Numbered from the stretch's first letter, positions 1-11,330 are shown. The stretch is 64,000 nucleotides of DNA from Asterias rubens (GCF_902459465.1 NC_047078.1:9138333-9202332); one strand, 5' to 3'. Numbers and translations are program-made. The notes: generated by a model not told the origin, from the letters alone.

Positions 1-69
1 TTATTTAGTTAATTTAGACACGAGTTGCTCCTACAAAAACAATGAAGCCATTTACAAATTATGAGTTCT

Positions 70-335
70 TCAAAACGATGACTTTGCTTGCAAGTGAAGC
101 TGTCATTTTTGTTTCAGAAATCGAAAAGGCTTTTGAAGGAAACTAACAACACAAGTAATTTGTTTCACATAAATGTTTGAAATTCGTTTACAGCACTGTT
201 GAAAAAAATGATGACTTTGCTTGCAAGTGAAGCTGTTATTTTCTTAAGAAATCAAAAAGGCTTTTATAGATAATCTATAGAAAAGAACCACTTCTTTGTT
301 CAAATCAATGTTTAAAATTCTCTCACAGAACTACT
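70..335. repeat. Two-copy tandem repeat of about 135 bp
   Basis: Two diverged direct copies (about 70-203 and 207-335) share the block GATGACTTTGCTTGCAAGTG and a following AAAAGGCTTTT stretch. It lies in what would be an intron upstream of the exon at 529. No gene is seen in 1-528. Confidence 0.6.
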
Positions 336-528
336 TAAAAACAAAATCGAGTATCTTTCGGCAATTGTTTTTTCTTTTAAGAATTATTTTTGTTTCCTTT
401 TTCGGCTCTGCATGATGTCATGAATATCTTTCAGAGCTTCTTAGGGCAAAACCACCTGATTTTTTCATCAGTATTTTAAATCCCTTTTTTTTTTTTTCAA
501 AACATTTCATTTTGGCTTTATTGTGTAG

Positions 529-671
529 GAGCAACTCATTTTGATAATGTTAGGGCCTCATCCAAACCCATTGAAAAACTGGCAGAGTTGTGCAAACACC
601 TGTGCCTGTCGGTGGACCCCCTCGGCTGCCTGGAACAAGTGGTGATCCTGCTGGCCCAGGTGCAATGGGAG
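529..671 (+). CDS. Internal exon A of unrecognised gene X
   Basis: This is an open block of 143 bp bounded by a pyrimidine-rich acceptor (TTGTGTAG) and a GTATGT donor. It encodes 47 codons after two phase-completing bases and includes PIEKLAELCKHLCLSVDPLG, a leucine-rich amphipathic helix. The incoming phase matches exactly the outgoing phase of the ATG-bearing exon at 8443-8518 on the other strand, so both probably derive from the same gene: that exon ends in a single G and this one supplies GA. The upstream exon of this + copy would lie left of the window. The protein family is not recognised; it looks like a helical scaffold protein, which is inference. A truncated inverted copy with a stop lies at 5236-5350. 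Confidence 0.6.
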
Positions 672-939
672 GTATGTTCTCTGTTCAGTAAAATTCACCT
701 AGATGCACCACTAGTGTTCTGCTTCACTGGTGTAATGCCTTACAAGATTTGACGAGCTAGAACAAGCATTTTTTGGAACCACTCACATTGTCTGAGCTGG
801 GAGCGAGTCGTTGGTCCCTAAAACGTGTTGATCGATCTCCCAAGACGTCGGGATGAGGGCCCCTTATAATTTAGCCTTTTGTTGGTCACGTCATTCTTTT
901 GTTTTTGAGTAAACAGGTTTGTACTGGGGATCTTTTGAG

Positions 940-1053
940 ATCATCAAAGGTGCCTTTAGATGTCTTCGTTTGAGCCAATGGAATCTGGACTCGGTGGATG
1001 ATGAGGACTTCTACCCAGTTGATGATTTGAGGGCTGGAGAAACATGTTCTGCT
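940..1053 (+). CDS. Exon B-like block of gene X (boundaries unresolved)
   Basis: The open frame contains QWNLDSVDDEDFYPVDDL followed by RAGETC. It aligns at protein level with the inverted copy at 4880-5035, which reads QWDPNSTDDDDFYPDNDV then LVGETC. Conservation of frame and of an Asp-rich motif between two diverged copies supports a coding origin. I cannot place the acceptor in a phase compatible with exon A, and no good donor follows the conserved part, so this copy may already be non-functional. The spacing from exon A, about 270 bp, is matched in the inverted copy. Confidence 0.45.
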
Positions 1054-1170
1054 TGGTCATGCAATTCACTTCTACAATTTTTCTGTAAGAACAAACCTCA
1101 TTTTTATTGCCTCTTAATACCAAAGATGACATTGGACTGCTATAATTCACATTTGTTTAGAATTGGTTAG

Positions 1171-1548
1171 TTTTAGTAGAGGTCAAAGGTTAGGTCAAAG
1201 TCAAGGTATTAGGGTCAAGTCATGGTCAAGGGCTTTTTAAGTATCCCGACTAAAACAACACAAAGCAAGATATGTGTTCCAGTTTTCTAGGTTGTAGCTT
1301 TACACCTTGTCATTTCAAATGATATCTGAGGATATGATTTTGAAAAGAAAAATTGTAAGACCAAATTTCAGCAGCATTTACAGACTAGAACTGTTTCTTT
1401 ATTTTGTATTGAAAATAATTCATATGAAAACAAGACTTCAAAAGCCTTGTTTTCTTCCAACAAATGTTTTCCTCAATTGATGAAAACAAAACATTCTTGC
1501 AACACCCTAGTTCTTAAACTCAATTGCAAAACACCCATTTCGCTTTGC
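1171..1548. other. No gene seen
   Basis: AT-rich unique-looking sequence with several TCAAAG and GGTCAAG words and no supported exon. Confidence 0.5.
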
Positions 1549-2890
1549 AAAGTTCAAATAAAACTTTCATGGTGCCCTATGCTTTTGCTGTGGTGCTCTT
1601 GGCAAAGTTCAAATAAAACTTTCATGGTGCCCTATGCTTCTGCTGTTGTGCCCTTTGCAAAGTTCAAATAAAACTTTCATGGTGCCCTATGCTTCTGCTG
1701 TGGTGCCCTTTGAAAAGTTATAAAAAAACCATTCATGGTGCCCGTTGCAAAGTTCAAATAAAACTTTCATGGTGCCCTATGCTTCTGCTGGGGTGCCCTT
1801 TGCAAAGTTCAAACAAAACTTTCATGGTGCCCTATGCTTTTGCTGTGGTACTCTTTGCAAAGTTCAAATAAAACTTTCATGGTGCCCTATGCCTTTGCTG
1901 TGGTGCTCTTTGCAAAGTTCAAATAAAACTTTCATGGTGCCCTATGCTTTTGCTGTGGTGCCCTTTCACAAAGTTCAAATAAAACTTTCATGGTGCCCTA
2001 TGCTTTTGCTGTGGTGCCCTTTGAAAAGTAAAAAAAAAACACATTCATGGTGCCCTTTGCAAAGTTCAAATAAAACTGTCGTGGTGCCCTATGCTTTTGC
2101 TGTTGTGCCCTTTGCAAAGTTCAAATAAAACTTTCATGGTGCCCTATGCTTTTGCTGTTGTGCTCTTTGCAAAGTTCAAATAAAACTTTCATTGTGCCCT
2201 ATGCTTCTGCTGTGGTGCCCTTCGTAAAGTTCAAATAAAACTTTCATGGTGCCCTATGCTTTTGCTGTTGTGCCCTTTGCAAAGTTCAAATAAAACTTTC
2301 ATTGTGCCCTATGCTTCTGCTGTGGTGCCCTTCGTAAAGTTCAAAAAAACCTTTCATGGTGCCCTATGCTTTTGCTGTGGTGCCCTTGGCAAAGTTCAAA
2401 TAAAACTTTCATAGTGCCCTATGCTTCTGCTGTGGTGCCCTTCGTAAAGTTCAAATAAAACTTTCATGGTGCCCTATGCTTTTGCTGTGGTGCCCTTTGC
2501 AAAGTTCAAATAAAACTTTCATGGTGTCCTTTGCTTTTGCTGTGGTGCCCTTGGCAAAGTTCAAATAAAACTTTCATAGTGCCCTATGCTTCTGCTGTGG
2601 TGCCCTTCGTAAAGTTCAAATAAAACTTTCATGGTGCCCTATGCTTTTGCTGTGGTGCCCTTTGCAAAGTTCAAATAAAACTTTCATGGTGTCCTTTGCT
2701 TTTGCTGTGGTGCCCTTGGCAAAGTTCAAATAAAACTTTCATAGTGCCCTATGCTTCTGCTGTGGTGCCCTTCGTAAAGTTCAAATAAAACTTTCATGGT
2801 GCCCTATGCTTTTGCTGTGGTGCCCTTTGCAAAGTTCAAATAAAACTTTCATGGTGCCCTATGCTTTTGCTGTGGTGCCCTTGGCAAAGT
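1549..2890. repeat. 55-bp minisatellite, about 24 copies
   Basis: The unit starts AAAGTTCAAATAAAACTTTC and continues with two TGGTGCCCT words; successive starts at 1549, 1604 and 1659 give a 55-bp period. Variants alternate (CTTTTGCTG or CTTCTGCTG; TTTGC, TTGGC or TTCGT at the unit end), suggesting higher-order duplication of groups of units. Because 55 is not a multiple of three, the long open frames across it are accidental. A single dispersed relative is present at about 24955-24985. Confidence 0.95.
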
Positions 2891-3429
2891 TTTAGATTTT
2901 CTTTATTACCACAGTACATTTACTGTGCCCCTCCAAGGCCTGAAAGACCATAAACTCAAAATACATGGACAAGTTTTCCACAATGTTTTTATTTATACTA
3001 CTCTCTAAACATTACCTTGAGGAATTATTCAACACTTATATTCTCAGTATCAATTGTTCCCGTACCCTGTGGCATCTTAAATTGTTTGCTAAAAACACTT
3101 GCATGTAGGCCCCGCCCAACTGGCATAAAATCTCAAAGTGCCCCCAAAACTTTACATTTGTTTCTACTTTCATTCAACAAAAGCCAAAGTGTAAGTGGAC
3201 CCCAAAATCTCCTCTTGTTGGTCAAAGGTCAAATATCAAAATTCCCCAAAAAGTTCAGAGGTCATTCAAAGGTATCTCAAAGAAGTAGGTAGCTTCATTG
3301 TACATATGTATTATGGCAGTAATTATTCGTGAAAGTTCCTTACTTATTAAGTTACTATTTTAACCCAAAACAGGGGTGATACGTTCTAAGGGTTTTGATA
3401 CAAGACTTTCTTCAAGTTGGTCTTTGAAA

Positions 3430-4460
3430 AAAATTGAACCATGAGTCTCTCATTGTGATTTTTCAAATTTTTGACCAAAATCAGACCAAAATACTGGACT
3501 TGCCCCTTGTGATTTTTTTTAATTTTCAACCAAAATCGGCAACAAAATGCTGGACTTGCCCTTTGTGATTTTTTCCGTTTTTTATCCAAAACGAGACCTA
3601 AGTACTTTACTTACCCCTTGTGATTTCTTTCACTTTGTAACCAAAATCGGCACCAAAATAACCTGCTTACCCCTTGTGATTTTTTCACTTTTTAACCAAA
3701 GTCAGCACCAAAATACTGGACCCCCTTGTGTTTTTGGGGGTTTTTTTTTCTTCAATTTTCGTCAAAATAAGTACCAAAATGCTGATATAGTCTGTTTTTT
3801 TTTCTTCAAAATGCTGGACTTACATCTTGTAGCCAAAATGCTGGACTTACCTCTTGTGATTTTATTTAGCCAAAATACTGGACTTACCCCTTGTGATTTT
3901 GTTTAGCCAAAATGCTGGTCTTACCCCTTGTGATTTTTGTTACTTTTTGACAAAAAGCTGGACTTACCCCCCTTGTTACTTTTTTCAGTTTGTAACCAAA
4001 TTTTCTGGACTTGCTCCTTGTGATTTTGTCCACCTTCATTAGACCAAAATGCTGAACTTACTTACCCCTTGTTGCTTTTTCAGTTTCTGACCAAAATCCT
4101 ACAAAATTTGCTGGATTACTTAGTACCCCTTGTGATTTTTTCAACCAAAACTCTGAACTTTTTTACCAAAAAACTGGACTTACCCCCTTGTTACTTTTTT
4201 CAGTTTTTAACCAAATTTGCTGGACTTACTTAGTACCCCTTGTGATTTTTTCAACCAAAATTCTGAACTTTTTTACCAAAAAACTGGACTTACCCCCTTG
4301 TTACTTTTTTCAGTTTTTAACCAAATTTTCTGGACTTACTCCTTGTGGTTTTGACCACCTTCATTAGACCAAAATGCTGAACTTACTTACCCCTTGTTAC
4401 TTTTTCAGTTTTTGACCAAAATCATACCAAATTTACTGGACTTGCCCCTTGTCATTTTGC
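3430..4460 (+). repeat. Minisatellite M, forward array
   Basis: Irregular units of about 50-70 bp are built on CTGGACTTACCCCTTGTGAT, CCAAAATGCTGG and poly-T. The reverse complement of the same unit builds the array at 6985-9560. A larger duplicated block is visible within 4110-4330. Frames across it are accidental. Confidence 0.92.
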
Positions 4461-4879
4461 TAGTATCTTTAGGGTCAGTCAAGGAAACTGTTTTTCCACT
4501 TGTTAGCTCCACACATTTAAGAATCCCACAATTGTTTTTCCTTCCAAAACTTAAGTTAAGTTCGCTCTTTTCGTCTTGATTAATCTTATGTCAAAGTTGA
4601 AATGTCTGGTCATATTATGTTCCAATATAGTTCTAGCTTTTTATATCATTAGATCTTATATCAATTCAATGTCATCTTTGGTATTAATTGGCAATTATTA
4701 AGTGCAAAAATTGTCACTACCTTTCTAACTAAAACACATTCATTATTGACGTTTTTTGGTGAAACGTCAGGCATTTTCTTCAATATTTTTGATAGCTTGT
4801 TTTACACACTTTAAAGTGAACTTTGCTTTGAATCAAAGTCCGCTGAAACAAGTTCTCTTGTAGTCGTTCTGTTTATTGA

Positions 4880-5035
4880 CTACATTTGGACATCCAAATT
4901 GCAGCCCCATGAAAAGCAAGGGGGAAATTATGACCATTGTAGAACATGTTTCTCCGACCAGCACGTCATTATCTGGATAGAAGTCGTCATCATCTGTTGA
5001 GTTAGGATCCCATTGGAACAAGCGTCGACAACTCT
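4880..5035 (-). pseudogene. Inverted copy of gene X exon B
   Basis: Read on the - strand it encodes RRLFQWDPNSTDDDDFYPDN then DVLVGETCS, matching the + block at 940-1053. The reading frame is open here, but the neighbouring exon A copy (5236-5350) is truncated and stopped, so this copy is probably a relic. A possible acceptor precedes the codons for SCRR. The order and spacing relative to the A copy mirror those on the + strand. Confidence 0.5.
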
Positions 5036-5235
5036 TAGCACCACCAGTGCAGCTTGGTTGCGAAACAACAATCGGTGAAATCTTAGGCCCTTGGGGGCAT
5101 CACTCATTTAAGCAAGCAACAACTCCCTTCTGCTCAAGACTACTGCGTCAAAAACAGCGCAAAATTGCGTCTAGCTCGTTGGGTCTTGTAAGACAGTACA
5201 TCGTTGTAGTAGACCACTATGGTTTATCTAAATGA

Positions 5236-5350
5236 ATTCCACTGAACAGAGAACATATCAAGCATTGCACTTGTGGCTAGTAAGTCATCACAAGTTCCAG
5301 GTGGCCGAGGGGGTCCACCGACAGGCACAGGTGTTTGCACAACTCTGCCT
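5236..5350 (-). pseudogene. Truncated inverted copy of gene X exon A
   Basis: The - strand reads AELCKHLCLSVDPLGHLELV, nearly the same as exon A on +, then meets a TAG where exon A has sense codons. The 5' third of the exon and its acceptor are missing, and the donor GTATGT has become an AT-starting sequence. Homology continues into the flanking intron (TGTTCTCTGTTCAGT). Breaks in both ends and the frame mark it as a pseudogene fragment. Confidence 0.75.
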
Positions 5351-5450
5351 TTTTTTTTGGCCAAATTTTTTAATAAAAAATTGGACATGACTCTCCTTGT
5401 ATCTTGTGTTTTATTTGCCTCAACCCTACCCCCCCCCCTTATTTAAATAT

Positions 5451-5555
5451 TGAGGGCCCATCTTATCCTGGTGGAACCCTCCCCCACCCTGTAGGGACCA
5501 ATGGTAAGTCCCCACAGGGTGGGGGAGGGTTCCACCAGGATAAGATGGACCCTCA
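5451..5555. repeat. Near-perfect hairpin, 42-bp arms
   Basis: The left arm (5451-5492) and right arm (5514-5555) are reverse complements with one mismatch; the inner 35 bp (5458-5492 with 5514-5548) pair perfectly around a 21-base loop. The arms include GGTGGAACCCTCCCCCACCC. The near identity suggests a recent foldback insertion or active conversion between arms. Confidence 0.95.
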
Positions 5556-5694
5556 GGCTGCCATTTTTACCCACAATACAATTGGGTGTGTATATAAGTC
5601 GCTTTTAGCAAGTCATTTTGCGCAAGGAAACTCCCATTAAAAATAATACACACCAAATTTGTTGCATTGTGGGAAAAAATGGCGGCCAAGTAGA
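5556..5694. mobile_element. Imperfect inverted-repeat element (MITE-like)
   Basis: The ends GGCTGCCATTTTTACCCACA and, inverted, GGCCGCCATTTTTTCCCACA point outward and extend over about 40 bp each, including a GTGTGTAT block. It abuts the hairpin at 5451-5555. No transposase is present. Confidence 0.55.
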
Positions 5695-5799
5695 CGAGTC
5701 AAATAATGAGATGTATAGTTCTGAGTTAAAGCAAATCAACTAATGGTTGACTCGCCCGTAAATAGCATCAGCCTTTATTCTTGTACAAATAACACAATC

Positions 5800-6760
5800 T
5801 GATAAATACACAAGGCAAAATTTGATAAGTACGCAGAAGCAAACTTTGATAAGTATGCAAGGCTAAAGCCTTGTAGCATTTTCAAGCAAAATTTGATAGG
5901 TACGCAAGGTTAAAGCCTTGTTGCATTTTCAAGCAAAATTTGATAAGTACGCAAAAGCAAAATTTGATACGTATGCAAGGCTAAAGCCTTGTAGCATTTT
6001 CAAGCAAAATTTGATAAAAGTACGCAAGGCTATAGTCTTGTAGCTTTTTCATGCAAAAATCTGATAAGTACGCAGAAGCAAAATTTGATAAGTATGCAAG
6101 GCTAAAGCCTTGTAGCATTTTCAAGCAAAATTTGATAAGTACGCAAGGCTTGTAGCATTTTCAAGCAAAATTTGATAAGTACGCAGAAGCAAAATTTGAT
6201 AAGTATGCAAGGCTAAAGCCTTGTAGCATTTTCAAGCAAAATTTGATAAGTACGCAAGGCTATAGTCTTGTAGCATTTTCAAGCAAAATTTGATAAGTAT
6301 GCAAGGCTAAAGCCTTGTAGCATTTTCAAGCAAAATTTGATAAGTATGCAAGGCTAAAGCCTTGTAGCATTTTCAAGCAAAATTTGATAAGTATGCAAGG
6401 CTATAGTCTTGTAGCATTTTCAAGCAAAATTTGATAAGTATGCAAGGCTATAGTCTTGTAGCTTTTTCATGCAAAAATCTGATAAGTACGCAGAAGCAAA
6501 ATTTGATAAGTATGTCTTGTTGCAAAATTTGATAAGTAAAGCCTTGTAGCATTTTGAAGCAAAATTTGATAAGTATGCAAGGCTAAAGCCTTGTTGCATT
6601 TTCAAGCAAAATATGATAAGTATGCAGAAGCCAAATTTGCAAGGCATACTTCAAGCAAAAAAGTACGCAAGGCCTTGTTCATTTTCAAGAAAAGTTTGAT
6701 AAGTATGCAGAAGCAAAATCTGATGAGCATGCCTTGTAGCATTTTCAAGTAAAAATTGCT
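5800..6760. repeat. 47-bp minisatellite with internal palindrome
   Basis: Units of about 47 bp read AAGCAAAATTTGATAAGTAT then GCAAGGCTAAAGCCTTGTAG, with shorter interspersed units containing GCAGAAGC. AAGGCTAAAGCCTT within the unit is self-complementary. Open frames here are accidental. Confidence 0.93.
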
Positions 6761-8442
6761 AAGTACGCAAGGTTATAGCCTTTTTCAAGCAATGTTTGAT
6801 AAGTACACAGAAGGACAATTTGAAGTATGCATTTCCAAGCATCACAACTACGGAAGGTTACACAGTTCAGAGTATGAGGAAACTGCATCAGGATTTGTCT
6901 GCACTCAGCAAAAGTTTGTCGGAACCTGTAATGATAAGAGACACAACAAAAACTTTAAAGTTAAACTTTGGTAAACAAAATTAAAAATCTAGGGTAAGTC
7001 TAGCAATTTTATCAAATTTTGGTTAAAAAATCACAAGGGGGTAATCCAGTATTTAGGTCGGATTTTGATCAAAACCTGACAAAATCACAAGGGGTAAGTC
7101 AAGCATTTTGGTCTGATTTTGGTCAAAAATTGAAAAAATCACAAGGGGTAAGTCCTGCATTTTGGTCTGATTTTGTTCAATAATTGAACAAAATCACAAG
7201 GGGTAGGTCCAGCATTGGTCAACATTGTTAAAAATCACAAGGGGTAAGTCCAGAATTTTGGTTTGATTTTGGTCAAAAACTGAACAAATCACAAGGGGTA
7301 AGTCCAGCATTTTGGTCTGATTTTGTTCAATAATTGAACAAAATCACAAGGGGTAGGTCCAGCATTGGTCAACAATGTTAAAAATCACAAGGGGTAAGTC
7401 CAGAATTTTGGTTTGATTTTTGTCAAAAATTGAACAAATCACAAGGGGTAAGTCGAGCATTTTGGTTTGATTTTGATCAAAAACTGGAGAAATCACAAGG
7501 GGTAGGCTATGTTCAGCATTTTGGCCATATTTTTGGTCAAAAAATGAAAAAAATTACAAGGGGTAAGTCCAGCAATTAGGTTGGATTTTGATCAAAAACT
7601 GATAAAATCACAAGCATTTTGGTCTGATTTTGGTCAAAAATATAAAAAATCACAAGGGGTAAGTCCAGAATTTTTGTCTGATTTCTATCTGATTTTGGTC
7701 GAAAATTAAAAAAATCACAAGGGTAAGTCCAGCATTTTGGTCTGATTTTGGTCAAAAACTGGAGAAATCACAAGGGGTTATATTCAGCATTTTGGCCATA
7801 TTTTTGGTCAAAAAATTAAAAAAATTACAAGGGGTAAGTCCAGCAATTAGGTTGGATTTCAATCAAAAACTGATAAAATCACAAGGGGTAAGTCAAGCAA
7901 TTTGGTCTGATTTTGTTAAAAAAATAAAAAAATCACAAGGGGTAAGTAGAGAATTTTTGGTCTGATTTTTATCTGATTTTGGTCAAAAATAATAAAATCA
8001 CAAGGGTAAGTACAGCATTTTGGTCTGATTTTGGACAAAAACTGGAGAAATCACAAGGGGTATGTTCAGCATTTTGGCTATATTTTTGGTCAAAAAATGA
8101 AAATAATTACAAGGGGTAAGTCCAGCAATTAGGTAGGATTTTGATCAAAAACTGATAAAAAATCACAAGGGGTAAAGCCAGCTTTGTGGTCTGATTTTGG
8201 TCAAAAAATTGAAAAAATCACAAGGGGCAAGTCCAGCATTTTGGCCAAAACTGAAAAAATCACAAGGGGTAAGTCCAGCATTTTAGTCTGATTTTGGTTT
8301 AAAACTTTATAAAAAAAAAATAAAAAAATAAAAAAAACAAGCTTGGGTATGTCCAGCATTTCAGTCAGATTAGTGACAAAAATAGAAAAAAATCAACTGG
8401 TCACACTGTAGGAGGGTTAGAGAGATGATTAGTCTTCTTTAC

Positions 8443-8518
8443 CAGCAGGCATTTCAGCAAAACGTCCATAGATTTCTCTTAAAGCTTCGGTCCATCTGGA
8501 TGTAGAGTCAGCCGTCAT
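8443..8518 (-). CDS. ATG-bearing exon N of gene X, first copy
   Basis: On the - strand, ATG at 8518 opens 25 codons ([20 protein letters not shown] then AEMPA) and ends in G at a donor GTAAAG. The phase-1 end joins in frame to exon A, which begins with GA, giving a glycine codon. It is therefore likely the first coding exon of the same gene. It sits inside minisatellite M and its duplicate at 8949 is dead. No obvious acceptor with a pyrimidine tract precedes the ATG. The downstream exon A copy on this strand is a pseudogene, so this exon may be untranslated relic sequence. Confidence 0.45.
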
Positions 8519-8948
8519 GGAGACACAAGGGGGGCAAGTCCAACATTTTGATCTGACTTTCGTAAAAAAAAAAATCACTAAGGTTAACATTTTGGTCAAA
8601 TTTTTGTGAACAATTGAAACAAGCGTTTCGGTAAAAGATCACATTCCAATGGGTAGGTCCAGCATTTTGGTCAGACATAAAAAATCACAAGAGGTAAGTC
8701 CAGCATTTTGGTCTGATTTTTGCTAAAAACTGAAAAAAATCACAAAGAGTAAGTCCAGCATTTAGGTCAGATTTTGGTTAAAAATTAACAAAAATCAAAA
8801 GGGGGGTATAGTCCAGCATTTTGTTCAAAAAAATGAAAATAATCATGAAGGGTAAGTCCAACATTTTGGTCAGATTAGTGTCCAAAATTGAAAAAAAATC
8901 AACTGGTGACACTGTAGGAGGGTTAGAGAGATGATTAGTCTTCCTTAC

Positions 8949-9021
8949 CAGCAGGCATTTCAGCCAAACGTCAGATTTCTCTTAAAGCTTCGGTCCATCT
9001 GGATGTAGAGTCAGCCATCAT
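8949..9021 (-). pseudogene. Duplicate of gene X exon N with a stop
   Basis: It is nearly identical to 8443-8518 but lacks 3 bp, which turns ATC TAT GGA into ATC TGA and stops the frame after REI. Its donor is the stronger GTAAGG. Flanking sequence (GTGACACTGTAGGAGGGTTA) is shared with the first copy, so the duplication is about 130 bp or more, inside the minisatellite. Confidence 0.65.
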
Positions 9022-9639
9022 GGAGTCCATTATTTTGATCTGACTTTGGTAACAACAAAAACACAAAGGTCAACATTTCGGTCAAATTTTTATCAAGCAT
9101 TGAAACGAGCATTCCGGTCAAAATTTGGTCAAAAATTGAAAAGATCACATTCCAATGGGTATGTCTATCATTTTGGTAAATCTGTTAAAAAGTCACAAGG
9201 GGTGAGTCCAGCATTTGGTCTGATTTTGGCTAAAAACTTAAACAAACAAGGGGTAGGTCCAGCATTTTGGTCAAATTTCTGTCAACAATATTATTAAAAA
9301 TCACAAGGGGCAAGTCCAACATTTTGAAAAAACAAAAAAATAAATCACAAAATATGATGGGTATATTGAAAAAAAATCACAAGGGCTAAGTCCAGCATTT
9401 ATGTCAGATTTTTGTCAAACACTAAAAAAATTACAAGGGGTAGGCCTAAGTCCAGCTTTTTGTCAGATGTTGGTCTAAAATTGAAAATCACAAGGGGTAT
9501 TAAAAAAAAGTCCAGCATTTTAGTCAGATTCGTTAAAAAAGCTGTTAAAAAAATTTGGTCAGATTTTTTATCTTCAGAAATATCAGTCCCTGCGCCTCCC
9601 CCCACATCAACAAACATTTTATTTAATAACAAATAATCT

Positions 9640-9980
9640 TTAAAAACAAATCTTTGTAAATTTTCAAAAATAAGTAAGTCAATTCAAGTAAATACATCCA
9701 ACCAACACCCATGACACAGCTACTACGTTACTCTCGTGTCTCAAAATTGTAAAGAAAGAACTGTATACATTTCAGTCTATTCACAATCAACACAATGGAG
9801 TCTAGACGGCTTTTCATATGCGTGTCAAACAAGGCATACCATGTACCCATTAGCACACGTGCTTTTTAAACCGGCCGCCACACCGGACAGTGAAGCCTAA
9901 GTTTGCTTATTTTTTACTCTTTCAAAAACTCAAATATACCGCAAGAAGTCTTCTTCGGATGCTATAACTATCATTCAACT
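9640..9980. other. No gene seen
   Basis: Unique-looking AT-rich sequence. It contains no supported exon or repeat. Confidence 0.4.
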
Positions 9981-9983
9981 CAC

Positions 9984-10125
9984 CTCGATCACTGTACAGT
10001 TGTTTTGTCGATCAAGTCGGGCTTCAAATCTGGGAAAACTGAAGGGAAAAACTGGAGCCTTCAACCGGCAGCCATTTTAACTTTCTTGGGGGCGTTCCCA
10101 CAGGTCACGCACAGGTCACGTGGGT
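9984..10125 (-). promoter_or_regulatory. Possible promoter and untranslated first exon, - strand
   Basis: A palindromic E-box CACGTG at 10117-10122 lies just upstream, on the - strand, of AAAATGGCTGCCGG, which resembles a YY1-type initiator element. About 100 bp further a strong donor GAG|GTGAGT begins right after 9984. The combination resembles a TATA-less housekeeping promoter with a noncoding exon, possibly of the - strand gene X copy. This is inference only. Confidence 0.25.
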
Positions 10126-10129
10126 AATT

Positions 10130-11330
10130 TGCATATCGAAAGCTGAACCATAATAATGGTAGGGAAAGCTTTCTCACGAAGGGTGTTGCAAAATAAAGAA
10201 ATAAACACAAATGTGATGACATAAACATTGGCCTTTCGATCAAAGAAGTATTTTGAATAAGAGTTTTGATAGCACTGAAGGCTTTTGGAATGATAAAGAC
10301 TTAGCACGCATTTGGAGATGTATCAACCCGAAATGAACACCCCTTATTAAATAATGGAACCAACAACTATCTTCTTATCAGACACAACTATGTATGAATC
10401 TCTGTATCAGATGTTAGTAAACAATTTGTAAAAACTCCATAATTAAATCGCCTGTGTTTGTTTAGGTCAAAGAATCGAAAGGGGGATGATATTATGTATA
10501 TTGCTCTTTGGTTTTGTTTTAGGCCTTTTTATGAGAAGGATAACAAATCAAACAGTCTGATTTTAATCACCTAAAATCTGTTTTAATAAATCTAAATCTA
10601 TCCCTGCAAAAATCTTTTCAAGTAAAAATTATATTACACAGGGAAAAGATGAGCTAAGTGTTTTAATACTAATTTGCAATGTTTTTGTGGCATCTTATAC
10701 TCATTCAAATGTTTAGGGGAGGGGAGGGGGGTATTTATAAATCAAAGGAAAAAGAAAGAAATATAAGAAATTTCACTCATTCTATGGTTTTGTTTTGATC
10801 AACAACCCATAGCAGGATGTGCATTGATTTATTTTAAGCTTCCACACATAAATGGACAGAGTTCTTAATAGAAGACAATAAAACTTTACAATATCTTGAT
10901 CCTAGCATTGGCTGCGGCCCGAGTGTCTTGGCCACAGTTGCAATATTTATCTCTTCTTCAATCAAAAATACTTAAACACCATGGCTTTAGTTTGAGGAAG
11001 TTTAAGTAGGCCTAGTGCTGCATTAGAAAGGGTTGAAGTTATGCAAACAGAGTTCAACGGGAAAGTTATGTGTAAATCTCTCTTGAGTGGTTCTTTTTTT
11101 CTTGAAGACAGTCAAAGCATCTGATTGAAATGTTTAGTAATCATAACCACCAGTTGTTTTCGGGACCAACACTTCTAAAAGATACATTTGCACATTGTGC
11201 TACTGCACAACTCATCTTATTATACATTATACTTCCACATGCAAAGTTTCAAATCCTACTTTTGTGTGCGGAGTAATCTGAACTTTACTTCATGAGGGTT
11301 GCGAAAACTTGCTAATAAATGCCATTTTCG
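10130..11330. other. No gene seen
   Basis: AT-rich intergenic sequence without supported exons. Scattered short words of dispersed elements occur. Confidence 0.4.

Larger units (their letters stand above)
6985..9560 (-). repeat. Minisatellite M, reverse array
   Basis: About 45-50 irregular units are built on ATCACAAGGGGTAAGTCCAG, CATTTTGGTCTGATTTTGGT and A-runs. This is the reverse complement of the array at 3430-4460. Larger blocks are themselves duplicated, for example 7080-7260 with 7260-7440. Two copies of an exon-like block of gene X are embedded at 8443-8518 and 8949-9021. Confidence 0.93.

Noticed and set aside
1447-2128. Open frames across the 55-bp array
   Set aside because: They repeat with the minisatellite in all three frames and have no start context or splice sites.
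5800-6760. Regularly spaced repeats that could suggest a CRISPR-like array
   Set aside because: There are no unique spacers; the unit itself is the whole period, so it is a minisatellite in an animal genome.
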